From DATNPX01 sp036702975 (lineage in GTDB: Bacteria > Cyanobacteriota > Vampirovibrionia > Obscuribacterales > Obscuribacteraceae): a DNA stretch of 64,000 nucleotides. A model generated the notes under the pieces. That model was not told the DNA's origin, searched no databases, and saw only the letters and a list, made by a program, of their open reading frames with translations. The first letter of the stretch is position 1; every line of letters starts with the position of its first letter. Below, in pieces: positions 41,614 to 51,500 of the stretch. The stretch lies in assembly GCA_036702975.1 (NCBI GenBank), contig DATNPX010000059.1, positions 272,882 through 336,881 on the forward strand. Direction: 5' to 3'. A program made the position numbers and the translations under genes.

Positions 41614-43542
41614 GTGAACAACATGAAACTTGATTTGGCGACGCTCCAAAGCCTCTTCGCTTTTGGCAAAAACAGAAAAAAGCGAGACGCGTTAGTAATT
41701 CAGCGGTTGTTCTGGGGGGCGATGGCTGGTTGCCTGGCGTCCTTACTTTGGGCGGAGTCGCCAATCTTAGAAAGTATGGAGCTTACTACCTTGGAATGGC
41801 GGTATCAATTTTCCAATATGATTTCATCGCTCTTTGAAGAACCGCGACTCTCCTCGGATGTAAGCATAGTCGAGTTCGATGATCTGTCGCAGTTCACACT
41901 AAAAATCGCCAACTTCGGACAGTACCGTTCGCAGGGAATTCTCGCTAAAGTCTTGGCTTCTATTGAGCGCGGGCAGCCGGCCGTCGTAGTTATCGACTTA
42001 GACCTGCGGGGTGCTGTCAATCCCGAATTGATTCAAGTGATCAAGCGTTCTCACAATGTTGTGGTGGCACTATTCGGCTCTCTCGAAGACGGCAATGAGT
42101 TGCCGGCATCGGAGTTAACAACACACGCAGCGGCAGTTGGATATAACGACCTTACACACGAACAAAACGGACTTATATGTAGACTGCCGCTCACGCCTCG
42201 AGGAAGCGACGGGAACGATCTGGACTCTCTCGATCAGCCAGGGCTAGGGTTTGTACCCTCGTTGACTGAAGCGACTATAGATTTGAGCCGAAAGATTAAA
42301 GGTGTCGGTCCGCAAAGCCAACTAATCTCTACGAGAACAGACCAACCGATATTTATCGGCTTTAATCAGACGAAATATCAATCGCTATTTCTCAGTGACA
42401 CGCTGGACGACAATTTCGATCCAACACAATTCAAAGACCGCATTGTCTTGATCGGCTCAATGTCCACACCGCGACGGCCGGAACTGCACCGCACCCCGCT
42501 CGCTCAAAATGTGCCGGATGTTCGTGTACACGCTGAGGCCATCGACAGTCTTTTGCACAACAACATCATATTCAGTTTTCCAAAGCGCATCGCCCACCAT
42601 CTGCTGCTCTTGCTGGGAGCTGTTTGCGGTGCGCTCTCGGCGACGTTTCCCTTCGGCAAACGCACGTTCGCTCTTACTATAGCCGCCGTGACGTTGATCG
42701 TTTCGGGACAGGAATTTTTCAGCTTCTTCCATCTGGCAATTCCGATCGTGCCACCGCTAGCAGTGCTCATACTGGGATTCATCCTTGGCAGTTTCATCCA
42801 TTTAGACACCGACCTCAGGCAGCGAAACCACGAGTTAGCAGAGGCTCGCGAGTCGATGCAAGTGCGAGCCGAGGAGGAGCGCCAGAGAATCGCCGAGGAC
42901 CTCCACGATGAGACGCTACCTGCCCTATCTGCAGTGGCACGCATGGCCGACAAACTTTCCGCTCAGATGCAAGACAATCCGGTACCCCAAGAGATGAGGC
43001 GCAAATTAGACACGGCCGTCATCGAGATGCGAAGAGTAATCAATGACTTACATCCGTCTGTTTTGGAGACGATGGGTTTCAAGCCTGCTCTCGAAAACCT
43101 TCTCAGCATATTGAGTCACGACATGGAGGTCGGTACTCAATTTGAAGACATGGACGGAGAATCTGATTACAACCTGAGTAATTTCATCAAATTGCAGCTT
43201 TACAGAATCGCACAGGAAGCATTGAACAATATACAAAAGCATTCTCAAGCGAGTCAGGTTCGACTATCTGTTGGAGAGAAAAACAATGTGCTAACCATAG
43301 CTGTCATAGACAATGGCAAAGGAATAGATCCTAAGTTGATCCGGCCTGATTCTCATGGTTTGCTTAATGTGCGGCAGCGCGCCCAACTTATAGACGCCAA
43401 GGTTGAATGGACAAAACCATCAATTTTTCCCACAGGTACTGATTTCAGGGTTACGATACCATTAGGAGACACGACGGAGAACGGTAAAGGTAAGACTCAA
43501 GCAAAAGTACCCGCCAACGGATCAGGAGTTGAGGAGACTTGA
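41614..43542 (+). CDS. CHASE2-domain sensor histidine kinase, HisKA_3 type
   Basis: This 642-residue protein has an N-terminal anchor region and a large extracytoplasmic CHASE2 domain (about 60-320, with VSIVEFDDLSQFTLKI, VVVIDLDLRG, FKDRIVLIGSMS and VRVHAEAIDSLL). Three membrane helices (about 327-395) follow, then a coiled linker, the phosphoacceptor RIAEDLHDETLPALSAV (His431) and a HATPase domain with NNIQKHSQA and DNGKGIDP. CHASE2 domains sense unknown extracytoplasmic signals in bacterial kinases and cyclases. Its partner is the response regulator at 43608. The first codon is GTG at 41614, or ATG at 41623; the ribosome binding site is poor for both. Confidence 0.93.
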   Translation: MNNMKLDLATLQSLFAFGKNRKKRDALVIQRLFWGAMAGCLASLLWAESPILESMELTTLEWRYQFSNMISSLFEEPRLSSDVSIVEFDDLSQFTLKIANFGQYRSQGILAKVLASIERGQPAVVVIDLDLRGAVNPELIQVIKRSHNVVVALFGSLEDGNELPASELTTHAAAVGYNDLTHEQNGLICRLPLTPRGSDGNDLDSLDQPGLGFVPSLTEATIDLSRKIKGVGPQSQLISTRTDQPIFIGFNQTKYQSLFLSDTLDDNFDPTQFKDRIVLIGSMSTPRRPELHRTPLAQNVPDVRVHAEAIDSLLHNNIIFSFPKRIAHHLLLLLGAVCGALSATFPFGKRTFALTIAAVTLIVSGQEFFSFFHLAIPIVPPLAVLILGFILGSFIHLDTDLRQRNHELAEARESMQVRAEEERQRIAEDLHDETLPALSAVARMADKLSAQMQDNPVPQEMRRKLDTAVIEMRRVINDLHPSVLETMGFKPALENLLSILSHDMEVGTQFEDMDGESDYNLSNFIKLQLYRIAQEALNNIQKHSQASQVRLSVGEKNNVLTIAVIDNGKGIDPKLIRPDSHGLLNVRQRAQLIDAKVEWTKPSIFPTGTDFRVTIPLGDTTENGKGKTQAKVPANGSGVEET

Positions 43543-43607
43543 TCTCTGACCTATCAAGAGTAAAGCATCGATATCGGGAGTCAAAGGACGTCTACGCAAC
43601 AAGGTGA

Positions 43608-44333
43608 ATGATGACGATTTTAATAGCTGATGACGAAGAGCGCGACCGCTCCTGGCTGAAAAGCCTACTGACGGAACATGTCACTGTGGCCGGCAATATC
43701 GTCGAGGCGACAGACGGCAAACAAGCTGTCGAACTCGCACAAAAGATCAAACCAGAACTCGTCTTCCTTGACATCAAGATGCCTCAGCTTTCCGGCATCA
43801 AAGCAGCTGAATTGATTTTGCAGAGTCAACCCGAAACGGGGGTGATTATGCTCTCGAATTTCTCAGACGAAGTCTACGTGCGGCAACTGTGGAAGATTGT
43901 TCCGCCGAATGGCGTCTTTGGATATGTTCTGAAAAACGCTTCAGATGATCAAGTTGTAGAGGCCGCGAAGGCTGTTCTATCGGGAGACTGTTGGGTTCAT
44001 CCGGGTATCGCACGCGTCATTCAGCGCACCCAAAATCGAGCCACGAGCTTGACGGCCGCTGAATACGAAGCACTGGTTTGTATTGCATTGGGCCTTACTG
44101 ACCACACAATCGCAAAAAAGCTGTATTTAACAGAAAAAGCTGTCCAATCTCGATTGAAATCGTTGTATTCCAAATTAGGTATCCCGGGACGCAGCGAATC
44201 ACACGAAACTGAATACAACCAACGATGCCGCGCTTGCTACCTCGCTAACAGGCGTGGATTAATCAACCAGAGCGAACTAGACGAGTGGGAAGCCAAACTG
44301 ACCGAATCAAAGACCGCCTCAAACCCGGTCTGA
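43608..44333 (+). CDS. NarL-type response regulator
   Basis: A receiver domain with Asp55 (LVFLDIKMPQ) is followed by a LuxR-type helix-turn-helix (LTAAEYEALVCIALGLTDHTIAKKLYLTEKAVQSRLKSLYSKLGI). It differs from most family members by a C-terminal extension of about 50 residues (YNQRCRACYLANRRGLINQ). Two ATG codons stand in tandem; the second, at 43611, has the better spacing from AAGGTG. It lies 65 bases after the CHASE2 kinase, its likely partner. Its targets are unknown. Confidence 0.9.
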   Translation: MMTILIADDEERDRSWLKSLLTEHVTVAGNIVEATDGKQAVELAQKIKPELVFLDIKMPQLSGIKAAELILQSQPETGVIMLSNFSDEVYVRQLWKIVPPNGVFGYVLKNASDDQVVEAAKAVLSGDCWVHPGIARVIQRTQNRATSLTAAEYEALVCIALGLTDHTIAKKLYLTEKAVQSRLKSLYSKLGIPGRSESHETEYNQRCRACYLANRRGLINQSELDEWEAKLTESKTASNPV

Positions 44334-44363
44334 CCAGCACAGTAACGAGCACGATTTTAGGAA

Positions 44364-45815
44364 ATGACCAACAAGTTAAAGACACTAGCTATAACGGCGC
44401 TGACACCATGCATGGTGCTAGGCCAAGGCGTCTTTCCTTGTGCGGTCGAATCCTCCAATATCGGAGACAAATCGAGACTTCTGATCGCTGAAGCGAAGGC
44501 GCCGCCAGATTCTTCACCTGCATCTGCAGGTGTCAAACTGTTACGGCAGATCTTCCAGCAACTGAGAAATCCGCAAAACCAGCTGGCATTAAACTACACG
44601 ACGAACCGGCAGCTGAGCGCTGCAAAAGAGGCATTTCAAGGCGCGCTCAACCCGCTATTGGCTATTCGCCCAACTGAAAAGTCATCCAACATGAACCAAG
44701 CACTCGATGCCAAAGCGCTCGGGAAGCAGGCGCGAAGAGATGCATCGGTCAACGGATATGCTAACGCCAAAGTGGCGATGGCCGCACCAGCGCAGGCGAG
44801 TTATTCCGGTGCCGGCAGCATGTCTTATCTGCAAACGGCGACCAACGCCACCAACTCGAAAGACTCCGCGGCTGCAACCGCTAACGCACCCACAGCCGCG
44901 AGTGAGGAAGAGGCAAGGACACTAAGCGATGCTCGCGCTGCGGCACAGCAGACGAACGCACCGTTTTTAGCGCGCGCGAAGAAGAGCAGGGCGGAAGCTC
45001 CTGGTGCTGGCGGAAGCGCTCCAGCATCGGCACCGGCGAGTGCGGGACTTGCACCTAACAATCAGCGAATGCTTGCGCAATCGATGTCGCGACTCATGCA
45101 AAGCACCAAACAGATGAGCCAACTAACGCAGGCGGCGTCTGAGACATCAGTGCATAATTTCGGCACCCTCAAAAACGAGATGCGGCCGGAACGAACAATT
45201 TCCACAGAACCAGGTGGCCCGCTGATTCAAGAGTTTGCCGCCGACAAGCTGTCCTCTGCCAATAGCGCCCGCGAGGTGAGCACCACAGCTGCAAAAGGCA
45301 TGGACGCAGAGCAATCGCCCCTAATGAAACCGGAGTCGCCGAGCTCTTATAAGATCATCCACAACCAACTTCTCGCGCTCTTGCCACCAAGCGTGGTTGG
45401 TGGCATTCCATTGGCACGATTAGGGGCAAGCGAAAAGGAGCTGGCTCCAACACTGACAAACAAAAACATCGCCTCCAAACAGGTTATTGACGACTGGACG
45501 ATATGGACCGTCAAAAGTTCGCAAACGCAACGAGGAGCAGTGCAGCTTTATATGCGGCATTCGATAGTCGAAGCGATTAGGGTGTTTCAGCCTTCTTACA
45601 TGGGTCCTGAGGTGGGCATAAACATAGGCGACAGCCTGCAGACGATCAAAACAAAATTCGGCGAACCGGCTTTCATTCTGGATGAACCAGGTTCTCATAG
45701 TTCATCGAGCAACAATTACGTCTATCCGCTCAGCCATCTGGCCTTTCAACTTGCGGTTTCCAAGGCGAAGCATCAAGTTGAGGTCGTGAGTGTTCTCATT
45801 TTCGAAGCACAATAG
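44364..45815 (+). CDS. Secreted Ala/Ser-rich protein with C-terminal conserved-looking domain
   Basis: This 483-residue protein starts with a possible signal region (LKTLAITALTPCMVLGQGVF), then has a long Ala/Ser/Gln-rich low-complexity middle (about 100-310). A C-terminal domain follows (about 330-483), starting at ALLPPSVVGGIPLARLG and containing WTIWTVKSSQTQRGAVQLYMRHS and GDSLQTIKTKFGEPAFIL, the latter like the beginning of small periplasmic repeat domains built around a GDSxxxVxxxxGxP motif. The function is unknown. It comes 30 bases after the response regulator and may be under its control, which is an inference from position only. Confidence 0.65.
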   Translation: MTNKLKTLAITALTPCMVLGQGVFPCAVESSNIGDKSRLLIAEAKAPPDSSPASAGVKLLRQIFQQLRNPQNQLALNYTTNRQLSAAKEAFQGALNPLLAIRPTEKSSNMNQALDAKALGKQARRDASVNGYANAKVAMAAPAQASYSGAGSMSYLQTATNATNSKDSAAATANAPTAASEEEARTLSDARAAAQQTNAPFLARAKKSRAEAPGAGGSAPASAPASAGLAPNNQRMLAQSMSRLMQSTKQMSQLTQAASETSVHNFGTLKNEMRPERTISTEPGGPLIQEFAADKLSSANSAREVSTTAAKGMDAEQSPLMKPESPSSYKIIHNQLLALLPPSVVGGIPLARLGASEKELAPTLTNKNIASKQVIDDWTIWTVKSSQTQRGAVQLYMRHSIVEAIRVFQPSYMGPEVGINIGDSLQTIKTKFGEPAFILDEPGSHSSSSNNYVYPLSHLAFQLAVSKAKHQVEVVSVLIFEAQ

Positions 45816-45999
45816 GCATAAGCCGCAAAACTCGGTTTTTCCTGCCGACAAATTAAAGAACGCGCCCTTTCAAGTACGCTAGGATCGTGTCATCCTTTTA
45901 TACGTTATACGTTTATACGCCTTCACATCAGCACGTATTGCGTAGACGGCGCCTCTTAAACGACGCGTACGGTCGCGGACAACTAAACGGACCAGAATC

Positions 46000-48357
46000 T
46001 TGCTCGAAAAATATACGCCACTTTATCTGAAATACCGCCCACAAAGCCTGGCCGAGCTCGTCGGCCAGCATTCGGTCGCTCAAACGCTGATAAACGCTAT
46101 CGAACACGACCGTATATGCCACGCATATCTTTTTACCGGTCCGCGCGGAACAGGAAAAACATCATCAGCACGCATTCTGGCAAAATCGCTCAACTGCGAA
46201 AAAGGTCCGACAGTTACGCCATGCCAAACCTGCGCAGCTTGCATGGAGATCAAGGAAGGAAATTCACCAGCAGTATTCGAGCTCGACGCCGCGTCCAACA
46301 ATAGTGTCGACGACGCGCGTGCTCTCATTGAACGTGCACCGCTGGTTGCTCAGGGTGGCAGGCATAAGCTCTACATCATAGACGAATGCCACATGCTGAC
46401 GAAAGAAGCATTCAATGCGCTGCTAAAGACAATCGAAGAACCACCACCAGGAGTCATATTTGTTCTTGCCACCACTGAAGAACATAAAGTACCGCCGACA
46501 ATCGTAAGCCGTTGCCAACGCTTGATGTTCAAGCTTGTTAATCAAGAAGAATTGAAGGATCATCTGCGCAATGTCGCGCAAAAAGAGTCTATAAATATCG
46601 ATAGTGACGCGCTAGAACTCGTCGCTCGCCGTTCTGGCGGTGGGCTGCGAGATGCCCTTGGACTCCTTGACCAAGCAGGTCTTCTCAGTCGAGAAGATAA
46701 GCCTGTGGAAGTTAGTGACTTGCTCGCGTTACTTGGAGCCGTGCAAGAAGATGTGCTGCTGGAAATCAGTCAGGGTGTCAGAGATAAAGACGGCAGTCGC
46801 GTTCTTTCAGCTATTCACTCGCTGCTTCTAGATGGGCGAGAACCAGCTGTGCTCATTCAGGAAATGTCCAAACACTTTCTCAGCCTCGCTCGGTCTTGCT
46901 ATAACCTGGCAGCATCCAAATCAAATGGTGCTAACAGCGCACACGCAATTCTGGGATCACCGGCTTATTTAAAAGCTTTGAGCAAGCAAGCAGAAAATTA
47001 CGATCCGGCCGAAATCGCACAAATTGTGGAGTTGCTCGATAAACTCGAACAAAATGTTCGCCGCTCTAGCCAACCAGCTATGAATCTGGAAATGGGCTTA
47101 CTCAGCATCTGCCATCGGCATGAAATTAAGATGATGCAAGAGCTTGAAGAACGTATCGGTAAGCTCGAGAGAATTCTCAACGATAATGGAATCGACGCGC
47201 ATTCGGCGGCTGGCGCCAGACCAAGTGCACCAGCCGCTTCGCGTCCAGTAGGATATGCCCCGCCGGCAAGGCAGCCGGAGCCAAATCGTTACGAGGCACC
47301 AAGACCGGCAGCCGCTGCGGCACCAGCGCAGCCGTCGTATCAGCCATCCAGACCAGCGACACCCGCTGCATCTTCAGCATCTTCAGTATCTTCAGCGCCA
47401 CAGCCGATGCCCCGACCAGCAGCGGTGGCAGCAACTGCAGAGAGAGTTGAGTCTTCTCCATCGATTCAGCAAGCCCCCGCGTCCATTCCACCGGCCCGAC
47501 CGGTTATCTCTATGGGCGATGATGAAGACGACGAAGAACCAACTAATTTGCAAGACGCACAAGACGGTGATGAAGAGGAACAGGCTTATGGTGGAAGCGT
47601 CCCACCACCGGCAGCTGCTGAGCCAAGGCAACCAGAACCAGCCGTGCCACAATCACGAAGCAGCGGGTCTAGCCCAGTGCAATCAGCGCCACCGCCAGCA
47701 ATGGCACAAGAAAATGGCGGCGTCAGCAGCATCGAGCTTGATGGCATCTGGTCCGACATATTGGACACTCTGCAAGGAAGACACCTTCCGACTTACAGCA
47801 TCCTTATCACGCACGCCTTTCCAGTCGCACTCGAGAGAGACGATCTCGTAATCGGGGTGCGAAAAGATCACTTCCAAAAGACGATCGAGGGCAAAGCTGA
47901 GCACATCAAAAACGCTTATGCCTCCGTCTATAGCGGCAAGCAGATTAGTGTCCGCGTCAAAGTTATGGGAGATGACGGCTTCGCTAGTGGTGGTGGTGCC
48001 AAGCCAAGACCTGCGGCAGGTACACGCAGTGGTGGCGGCGCAGCAGCGGCTGGCACCGCTCGCGAGTCGAGACCGAGACCATCTGCAGGCGAAGACAGCG
48101 AAGACGGCGAGCGAGGCTCGCGGTCCCCAAGCCCATCTCGCGATGACGCCGGCAATGGTGCACGACAGGCACCACGAGAAGGCGTTCCTACAGCAAGTTC
48201 AGGACGACCAGGTTCAAATGGTTCAGGTTACGAACGCCCCTCGCAACCAGCCCCCAGGCGAGCAGCAGCCAATGTACCCGAAGATCAAGGGGGACCAAGT
48301 CTGATCGGCGATGCATACAAAATTTTCGAGGGACCCGGTTCAAGGTTGCTCGGCTAG
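46000..48357 (+). CDS. dnaX: DNA polymerase III subunit gamma/tau
   Basis: The AAA+ clamp-loader core is intact: KYRPQSLAELVGQ, Walker A GPRGTGKT (47-54), a zinc-binding set (Cys66, Cys75, Cys78, Cys81), Walker B LYIIDECHML, the sensor segment LATTEEHKVPPTIVSRCQR, and domain III. The rest of the 785 residues contains a long Pro/Ala/Gln/Ser-rich linker (about 405-570), a C-terminal domain (ISSIELDGIWSDILDTLQGRHLPTYSILITHAFPVALERDDLVIGV in part) typical of bacterial DnaX domain V, and a disordered Gly/Arg-rich tail. DnaX organises the clamp loader and polymerase. The first codon is TTG with a weak ribosome binding site; no nearby ATG fits. No slippery frameshift site was identified. Confidence 0.96.
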   Translation: MLEKYTPLYLKYRPQSLAELVGQHSVAQTLINAIEHDRICHAYLFTGPRGTGKTSSARILAKSLNCEKGPTVTPCQTCAACMEIKEGNSPAVFELDAASNNSVDDARALIERAPLVAQGGRHKLYIIDECHMLTKEAFNALLKTIEEPPPGVIFVLATTEEHKVPPTIVSRCQRLMFKLVNQEELKDHLRNVAQKESINIDSDALELVARRSGGGLRDALGLLDQAGLLSREDKPVEVSDLLALLGAVQEDVLLEISQGVRDKDGSRVLSAIHSLLLDGREPAVLIQEMSKHFLSLARSCYNLAASKSNGANSAHAILGSPAYLKALSKQAENYDPAEIAQIVELLDKLEQNVRRSSQPAMNLEMGLLSICHRHEIKMMQELEERIGKLERILNDNGIDAHSAAGARPSAPAASRPVGYAPPARQPEPNRYEAPRPAAAAAPAQPSYQPSRPATPAASSASSVSSAPQPMPRPAAVAATAERVESSPSIQQAPASIPPARPVISMGDDEDDEEPTNLQDAQDGDEEEQAYGGSVPPPAAAEPRQPEPAVPQSRSSGSSPVQSAPPPAMAQENGGVSSIELDGIWSDILDTLQGRHLPTYSILITHAFPVALERDDLVIGVRKDHFQKTIEGKAEHIKNAYASVYSGKQISVRVKVMGDDGFASGGGAKPRPAAGTRSGGGAAAAGTARESRPRPSAGEDSEDGERGSRSPSPSRDDAGNGARQAPREGVPTASSGRPGSNGSGYERPSQPAPRRAAANVPEDQGGPSLIGDAYKIFEGPGSRLLG

Positions 48358-48424
48358 AACTTTAGAGGTCAAAGAAGGTATTCTCTTCTGGTTCAATTCT
48401 TTTGGACCGGACCATCCGGCACGC

Positions 48425-48471
48425 CCATGGCGAGCACTGCTCTGCCATGGTGCAATCGAGCAGCGCAGTGC
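48425..48471. promoter_or_regulatory. Overlapping palindromes in the OPT transporter leader
   Basis: CCATGGC (48425-48431) pairs with GCCATGG (48444-48450), with an inner pairing GAGCA/TGCTC. Alternatively GCACTGC (48434-48440) pairs with GCAGTGC (48465-48471). The two structures cannot form together. They lie 30-80 bases before the OPT start, so an operator or an attenuator-like switch is possible. Confidence 0.35.
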
Positions 48472-48502
48472 CGCTCCGCAACATTTTCCGAGGTTATAAC
48501 CC

Positions 48503-50590
48503 ATGTCAGTAGACTCCGAGAATCTTGACTTCAAACCATACGTGGCGCCTGAGGAAAAGGTAAAGGAGTTCACGCCGAGAGCGATAATTCTTGGCTCTAT
48601 GTTCGGCATTTTGTTCGGTGCCGCATCTGTTTATCTAGCGTTGAGAGCCGGACTCACCGTTTCGGCATCGATTCCTGTTGCAGTGCTAGCGATGTCTCTA
48701 GGCAAACGCTTTCTCAAAACAACGATTCTTGAAAACAACATCATTCAAACCACAGCTTCGGCTGGAGAATCGATCGCATCAGGTGTGGTCTTCACGCTGA
48801 CTGGTTTTCTTTTTTTGTCTCTCAATTCGAAGGGAGAGAGCGTCGGGGCCGACTATTTCAGCTACTGGACTATATTCATCCTGGCAGTGCTGGGTGGATG
48901 CCTTGGCACACTCATGATGATTCCGCTGCGGCGCTCGCTGATTGTGAAAGAGCACGGAAAACTTCCCTATCCGGAAGGCACCGCTTGTGGTTCTGTTCTA
49001 ATCGCCGGAGACAAAGGCGGTGACTTCGCCAAAACAGCCTATCAAGGTCTCGGATTGGCACTTCTCTACGCGTTTATGCAGCACATCGCGCACATCATCG
49101 CGGAGACGCCCACTTTCGTTACTAAGCAAACGAACAAGTTCTTTCCGTCAGCAACAGTCAACGGCGAAATCACGCCTGAGTATTTAGGCATAGGCTATAT
49201 TGTTGGTTTTAAAATCGCCGGAACTCTTGTCGCTGGAGGAGTTCTGGCCTGGCTGGGGTTGATTCCGCTATTGGCGGCGATTGTGCCGATGGACACCATC
49301 GCCCAGCAACTAGTGAAGTTGGGTTATCTGCACGATCTTGCAACCGCAGGCGGTGCCGGAGGTTGGGACCCGGCAACTCACACGTTTGCCAATACAGCCG
49401 ACGCCATTTATCGCGCCTATGTGCGACAGATTGGAGCAGGCGCGGTTGCAGCGGGCGGGTTTATGACCCTTCTTAAAACGATTCCGACTATCGCTTCCTC
49501 ATTTAAAGAGAGTATTGGTGCCTTCAAAGAAGCAAGAAGCGCAGGCGCTCGAAATCGTTCAGAAGACGATCTCTCCATCAAGACAGTCTTCGTTGGTTGC
49601 GCCATTCTGGTCATTTTGATGGTTGTGTTGCCGCAGATACCGGGTGATTCATTCCTGCAGAAGCTGCTCGTAGGATTTCTCGTTGTTCTCTTTGGATTTT
49701 TCTTCGTTACGGTCTCGAGCAGAATCGTCGGTATCATCGGTTCAAGCTCCAATCCGATCTCAGGCATGACGATCGCGACAGTAATGGCCACATCCCTGGT
49801 GTTTATCTGCTTTCACTTCACAGGTCAAGCCTATGAGCCTCTGGTATTGGTCGTCGGCGGCATCGTCTGTATCGCCGCAGCCAATGGTGGTGCCACTTCG
49901 CAAGACCTGAAGACTGGATACATCGTTGGCGCCACGCCAAGATTCCAACAGTTAACTCTTTTCATCGGCGCTGTTGTTTCGTCGCTTGTAATCGGAATCA
50001 CGGTCAAGTTGTTGGATGCTCCCTCACCGGATATGGTGGCGCACGGCATCATTCACGCCATAGGCAGCGACAAATTCCCCGCTCCCCAAGGCACATTGAT
50101 GGCGACACTTATCAAAGGAATGCTGTCATTTAACCTCGATTGGAATTTCGTGCTCGTTGGTGTATTCCTCGCCATCACAATCGAATTGTGCGGAGTCAAT
50201 GCGCTCAACTTCGCAGTGGGGGCTTATCTGCCACTATCGACTACGTTGCCGATTTTTGCTGGCGGGGTTTTGAAAAAACTGGTCGACGATAAAGCCAAGC
50301 GGCAAGGGCAGCAATTGGAAGACGCAGAATTCGGCAAGGGAAGCTTGTTTGCAACTGGTTTGGTAGCCGGTGGTGCGCTGGCAGGGGTAATCGTTGCAAT
50401 CCTGTCCATTCCTCCATCAATTTACAAGATTCTGCAAGATATAAGCCTGGAGAAAAAACTGACTGCAACGCTAGGCGAAGGCGGCTACCAGATCTTGGGC
50501 GTCGCTTTCTTCATTGCCATGGCTCTTTGTCTCTATCGGGTGGCGACCGGAAAAGACCAGGTGGCAGAATTGAACTCAGAGGGGGGTTAA
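48503..50590 (+). CDS. OPT-family oligopeptide transporter
   Basis: This 695-residue integral membrane protein shows the OPT signature near the N-terminus (FTPRAIILGSMFGILFGAASVYLALRAGLTVSASIPVAVLAM), then ENNIIQTTASAGESIASGVVFTL, LPYPEGTACGSVLIAGDKGGDF, GSSSNPISGMTIATVM, GGATSQDLKTGYIVGATPRFQQ. The many hydrophobic segments agree with about 14-16 helices. OPT proteins bring in small peptides or metal-chelate compounds with protons. The substrate is not assigned. Its last 15 bases overlap the convergent gene at 50576. Possible palindromic control elements lie in its leader. Confidence 0.93.
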   Translation: MSVDSENLDFKPYVAPEEKVKEFTPRAIILGSMFGILFGAASVYLALRAGLTVSASIPVAVLAMSLGKRFLKTTILENNIIQTTASAGESIASGVVFTLTGFLFLSLNSKGESVGADYFSYWTIFILAVLGGCLGTLMMIPLRRSLIVKEHGKLPYPEGTACGSVLIAGDKGGDFAKTAYQGLGLALLYAFMQHIAHIIAETPTFVTKQTNKFFPSATVNGEITPEYLGIGYIVGFKIAGTLVAGGVLAWLGLIPLLAAIVPMDTIAQQLVKLGYLHDLATAGGAGGWDPATHTFANTADAIYRAYVRQIGAGAVAAGGFMTLLKTIPTIASSFKESIGAFKEARSAGARNRSEDDLSIKTVFVGCAILVILMVVLPQIPGDSFLQKLLVGFLVVLFGFFFVTVSSRIVGIIGSSSNPISGMTIATVMATSLVFICFHFTGQAYEPLVLVVGGIVCIAAANGGATSQDLKTGYIVGATPRFQQLTLFIGAVVSSLVIGITVKLLDAPSPDMVAHGIIHAIGSDKFPAPQGTLMATLIKGMLSFNLDWNFVLVGVFLAITIELCGVNALNFAVGAYLPLSTTLPIFAGGVLKKLVDDKAKRQGQQLEDAEFGKGSLFATGLVAGGALAGVIVAILSIPPSIYKILQDISLEKKLTATLGEGGYQILGVAFFIAMALCLYRVATGKDQVAELNSEGG

Positions 50591-51487
50591 CCCTTCCTCC
50601 ACTTCTTCTAGAACTTTATTAATGGCAGCCGCAGTCAACAGCACGACTGCGGATACCCAAAACCAAAGCATTAGCACCATCACACCACCAAGCGATCCGT
50701 AGACTCTATTGTAAGAGCCGAAGTTTTGTACATATCCTCTGAATCCATATGAAACTGCGAGGAAAAGTAAGGTACCAATGAGACTGCCAGGCGTAACCCA
50801 AGCTGTGCGTTGCGTACAGTGAGGTCCAATCTGAAAGGTTAGAGCAAAAGAGATCATCGTCATAACAAAAGCGGCGACGAAGTGTCCGACGGTAAGCAGC
50901 ATAGAATCAAGCGGAGGCAGCCCAAGAATTTTCAGGATTTGCGGCCAAGCTATGATCGAGATCAAAGAAGTGAGAAGCAATATCGATTGCACAAGCGTCA
51001 TAACCATCGCTACAAAACGCCTTCGCCAGTAGCGCCTTTTGTCCTTAACTGCGTAGATGTGATTGAGAGCATCCATCACGGCCATGAACAGAGACGATGC
51101 AATCCACAATGACATGATGGAACCGAGTGACAAAACGGTGACGGGATGGGCAGAATCGAAGCGCTTAATCTGCTCCAAGACAACGTTGTAGCCATCCTCA
51201 GGAATTATCTGATGAAGACTTCGCTCCAGAGCGACTACGGTCTTGTGTTGCACGCCGTCTAATAAAGAGCCGAACAGCTGCGAATCCTGAAAAAACTCAA
51301 TCGATATCGCAAAGATCACAGCAATCAACGGCACGAAGGCCAGCATGGCATAAAACGAGATAGCCGCCGAACGAGTGAGAATCTCATGGTCGACAATTTC
51401 AGACCAGAGCGCCTGGGCTACGATTTTCGCATCTTTGCCCTTAAAGCCGAGCGTACTGAACAACTGAGTTGGAAACGGATAATTCAT
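50576..51487 (-). CDS. YihY/BrkB-family inner-membrane protein
   Basis: This 303-residue protein, from the ATG at 51487 (an upstream in-frame start at 51553 would lie within the acylphosphatase gene), has the family's N-terminal SEIVDHEILTRSAAISFYAMLAFVPLIAVIFAI segment, six helices in all, VKDKRRYWRRRFVAMVMTL, and the terminal VMVLMLWFWVSAVVLLTAAAINKVLEE. The family was once called ribonuclease BN but is now seen as a transporter-like or envelope protein of unknown activity. It starts 13 bases after the acylphosphatase stop on the same strand and likely shares its transcript. Its end overlaps the OPT gene by 15 bases. Confidence 0.93.
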   Translation of the reverse strand: MNYPFPTQLFSTLGFKGKDAKIVAQALWSEIVDHEILTRSAAISFYAMLAFVPLIAVIFAISIEFFQDSQLFGSLLDGVQHKTVVALERSLHQIIPEDGYNVVLEQIKRFDSAHPVTVLSLGSIMSLWIASSLFMAVMDALNHIYAVKDKRRYWRRRFVAMVMTLVQSILLLTSLISIIAWPQILKILGLPPLDSMLLTVGHFVAAFVMTMISFALTFQIGPHCTQRTAWVTPGSLIGTLLFLAVSYGFRGYVQNFGSYNRVYGSLGGVMVLMLWFWVSAVVLLTAAAINKVLEEVEEGLTPL

Positions 51488-51500
51488 GGCATCGGATACG

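Noticed and set aside
41313..41633. 106-codon plus-strand frame upstream of the CHASE2 kinase
   Set aside because: It has no ribosome binding site, non-protein-like composition, and overlaps the kinase start.
45895..45925. Repeated TTATACG units before dnaX
   Set aside because: The units are irregularly spaced and too short to call an iteron or operator.
46000..48357. Programmed frameshift in dnaX for a gamma product
   Set aside because: No slippery A-rich heptamer with a following stem was identified in the central part.
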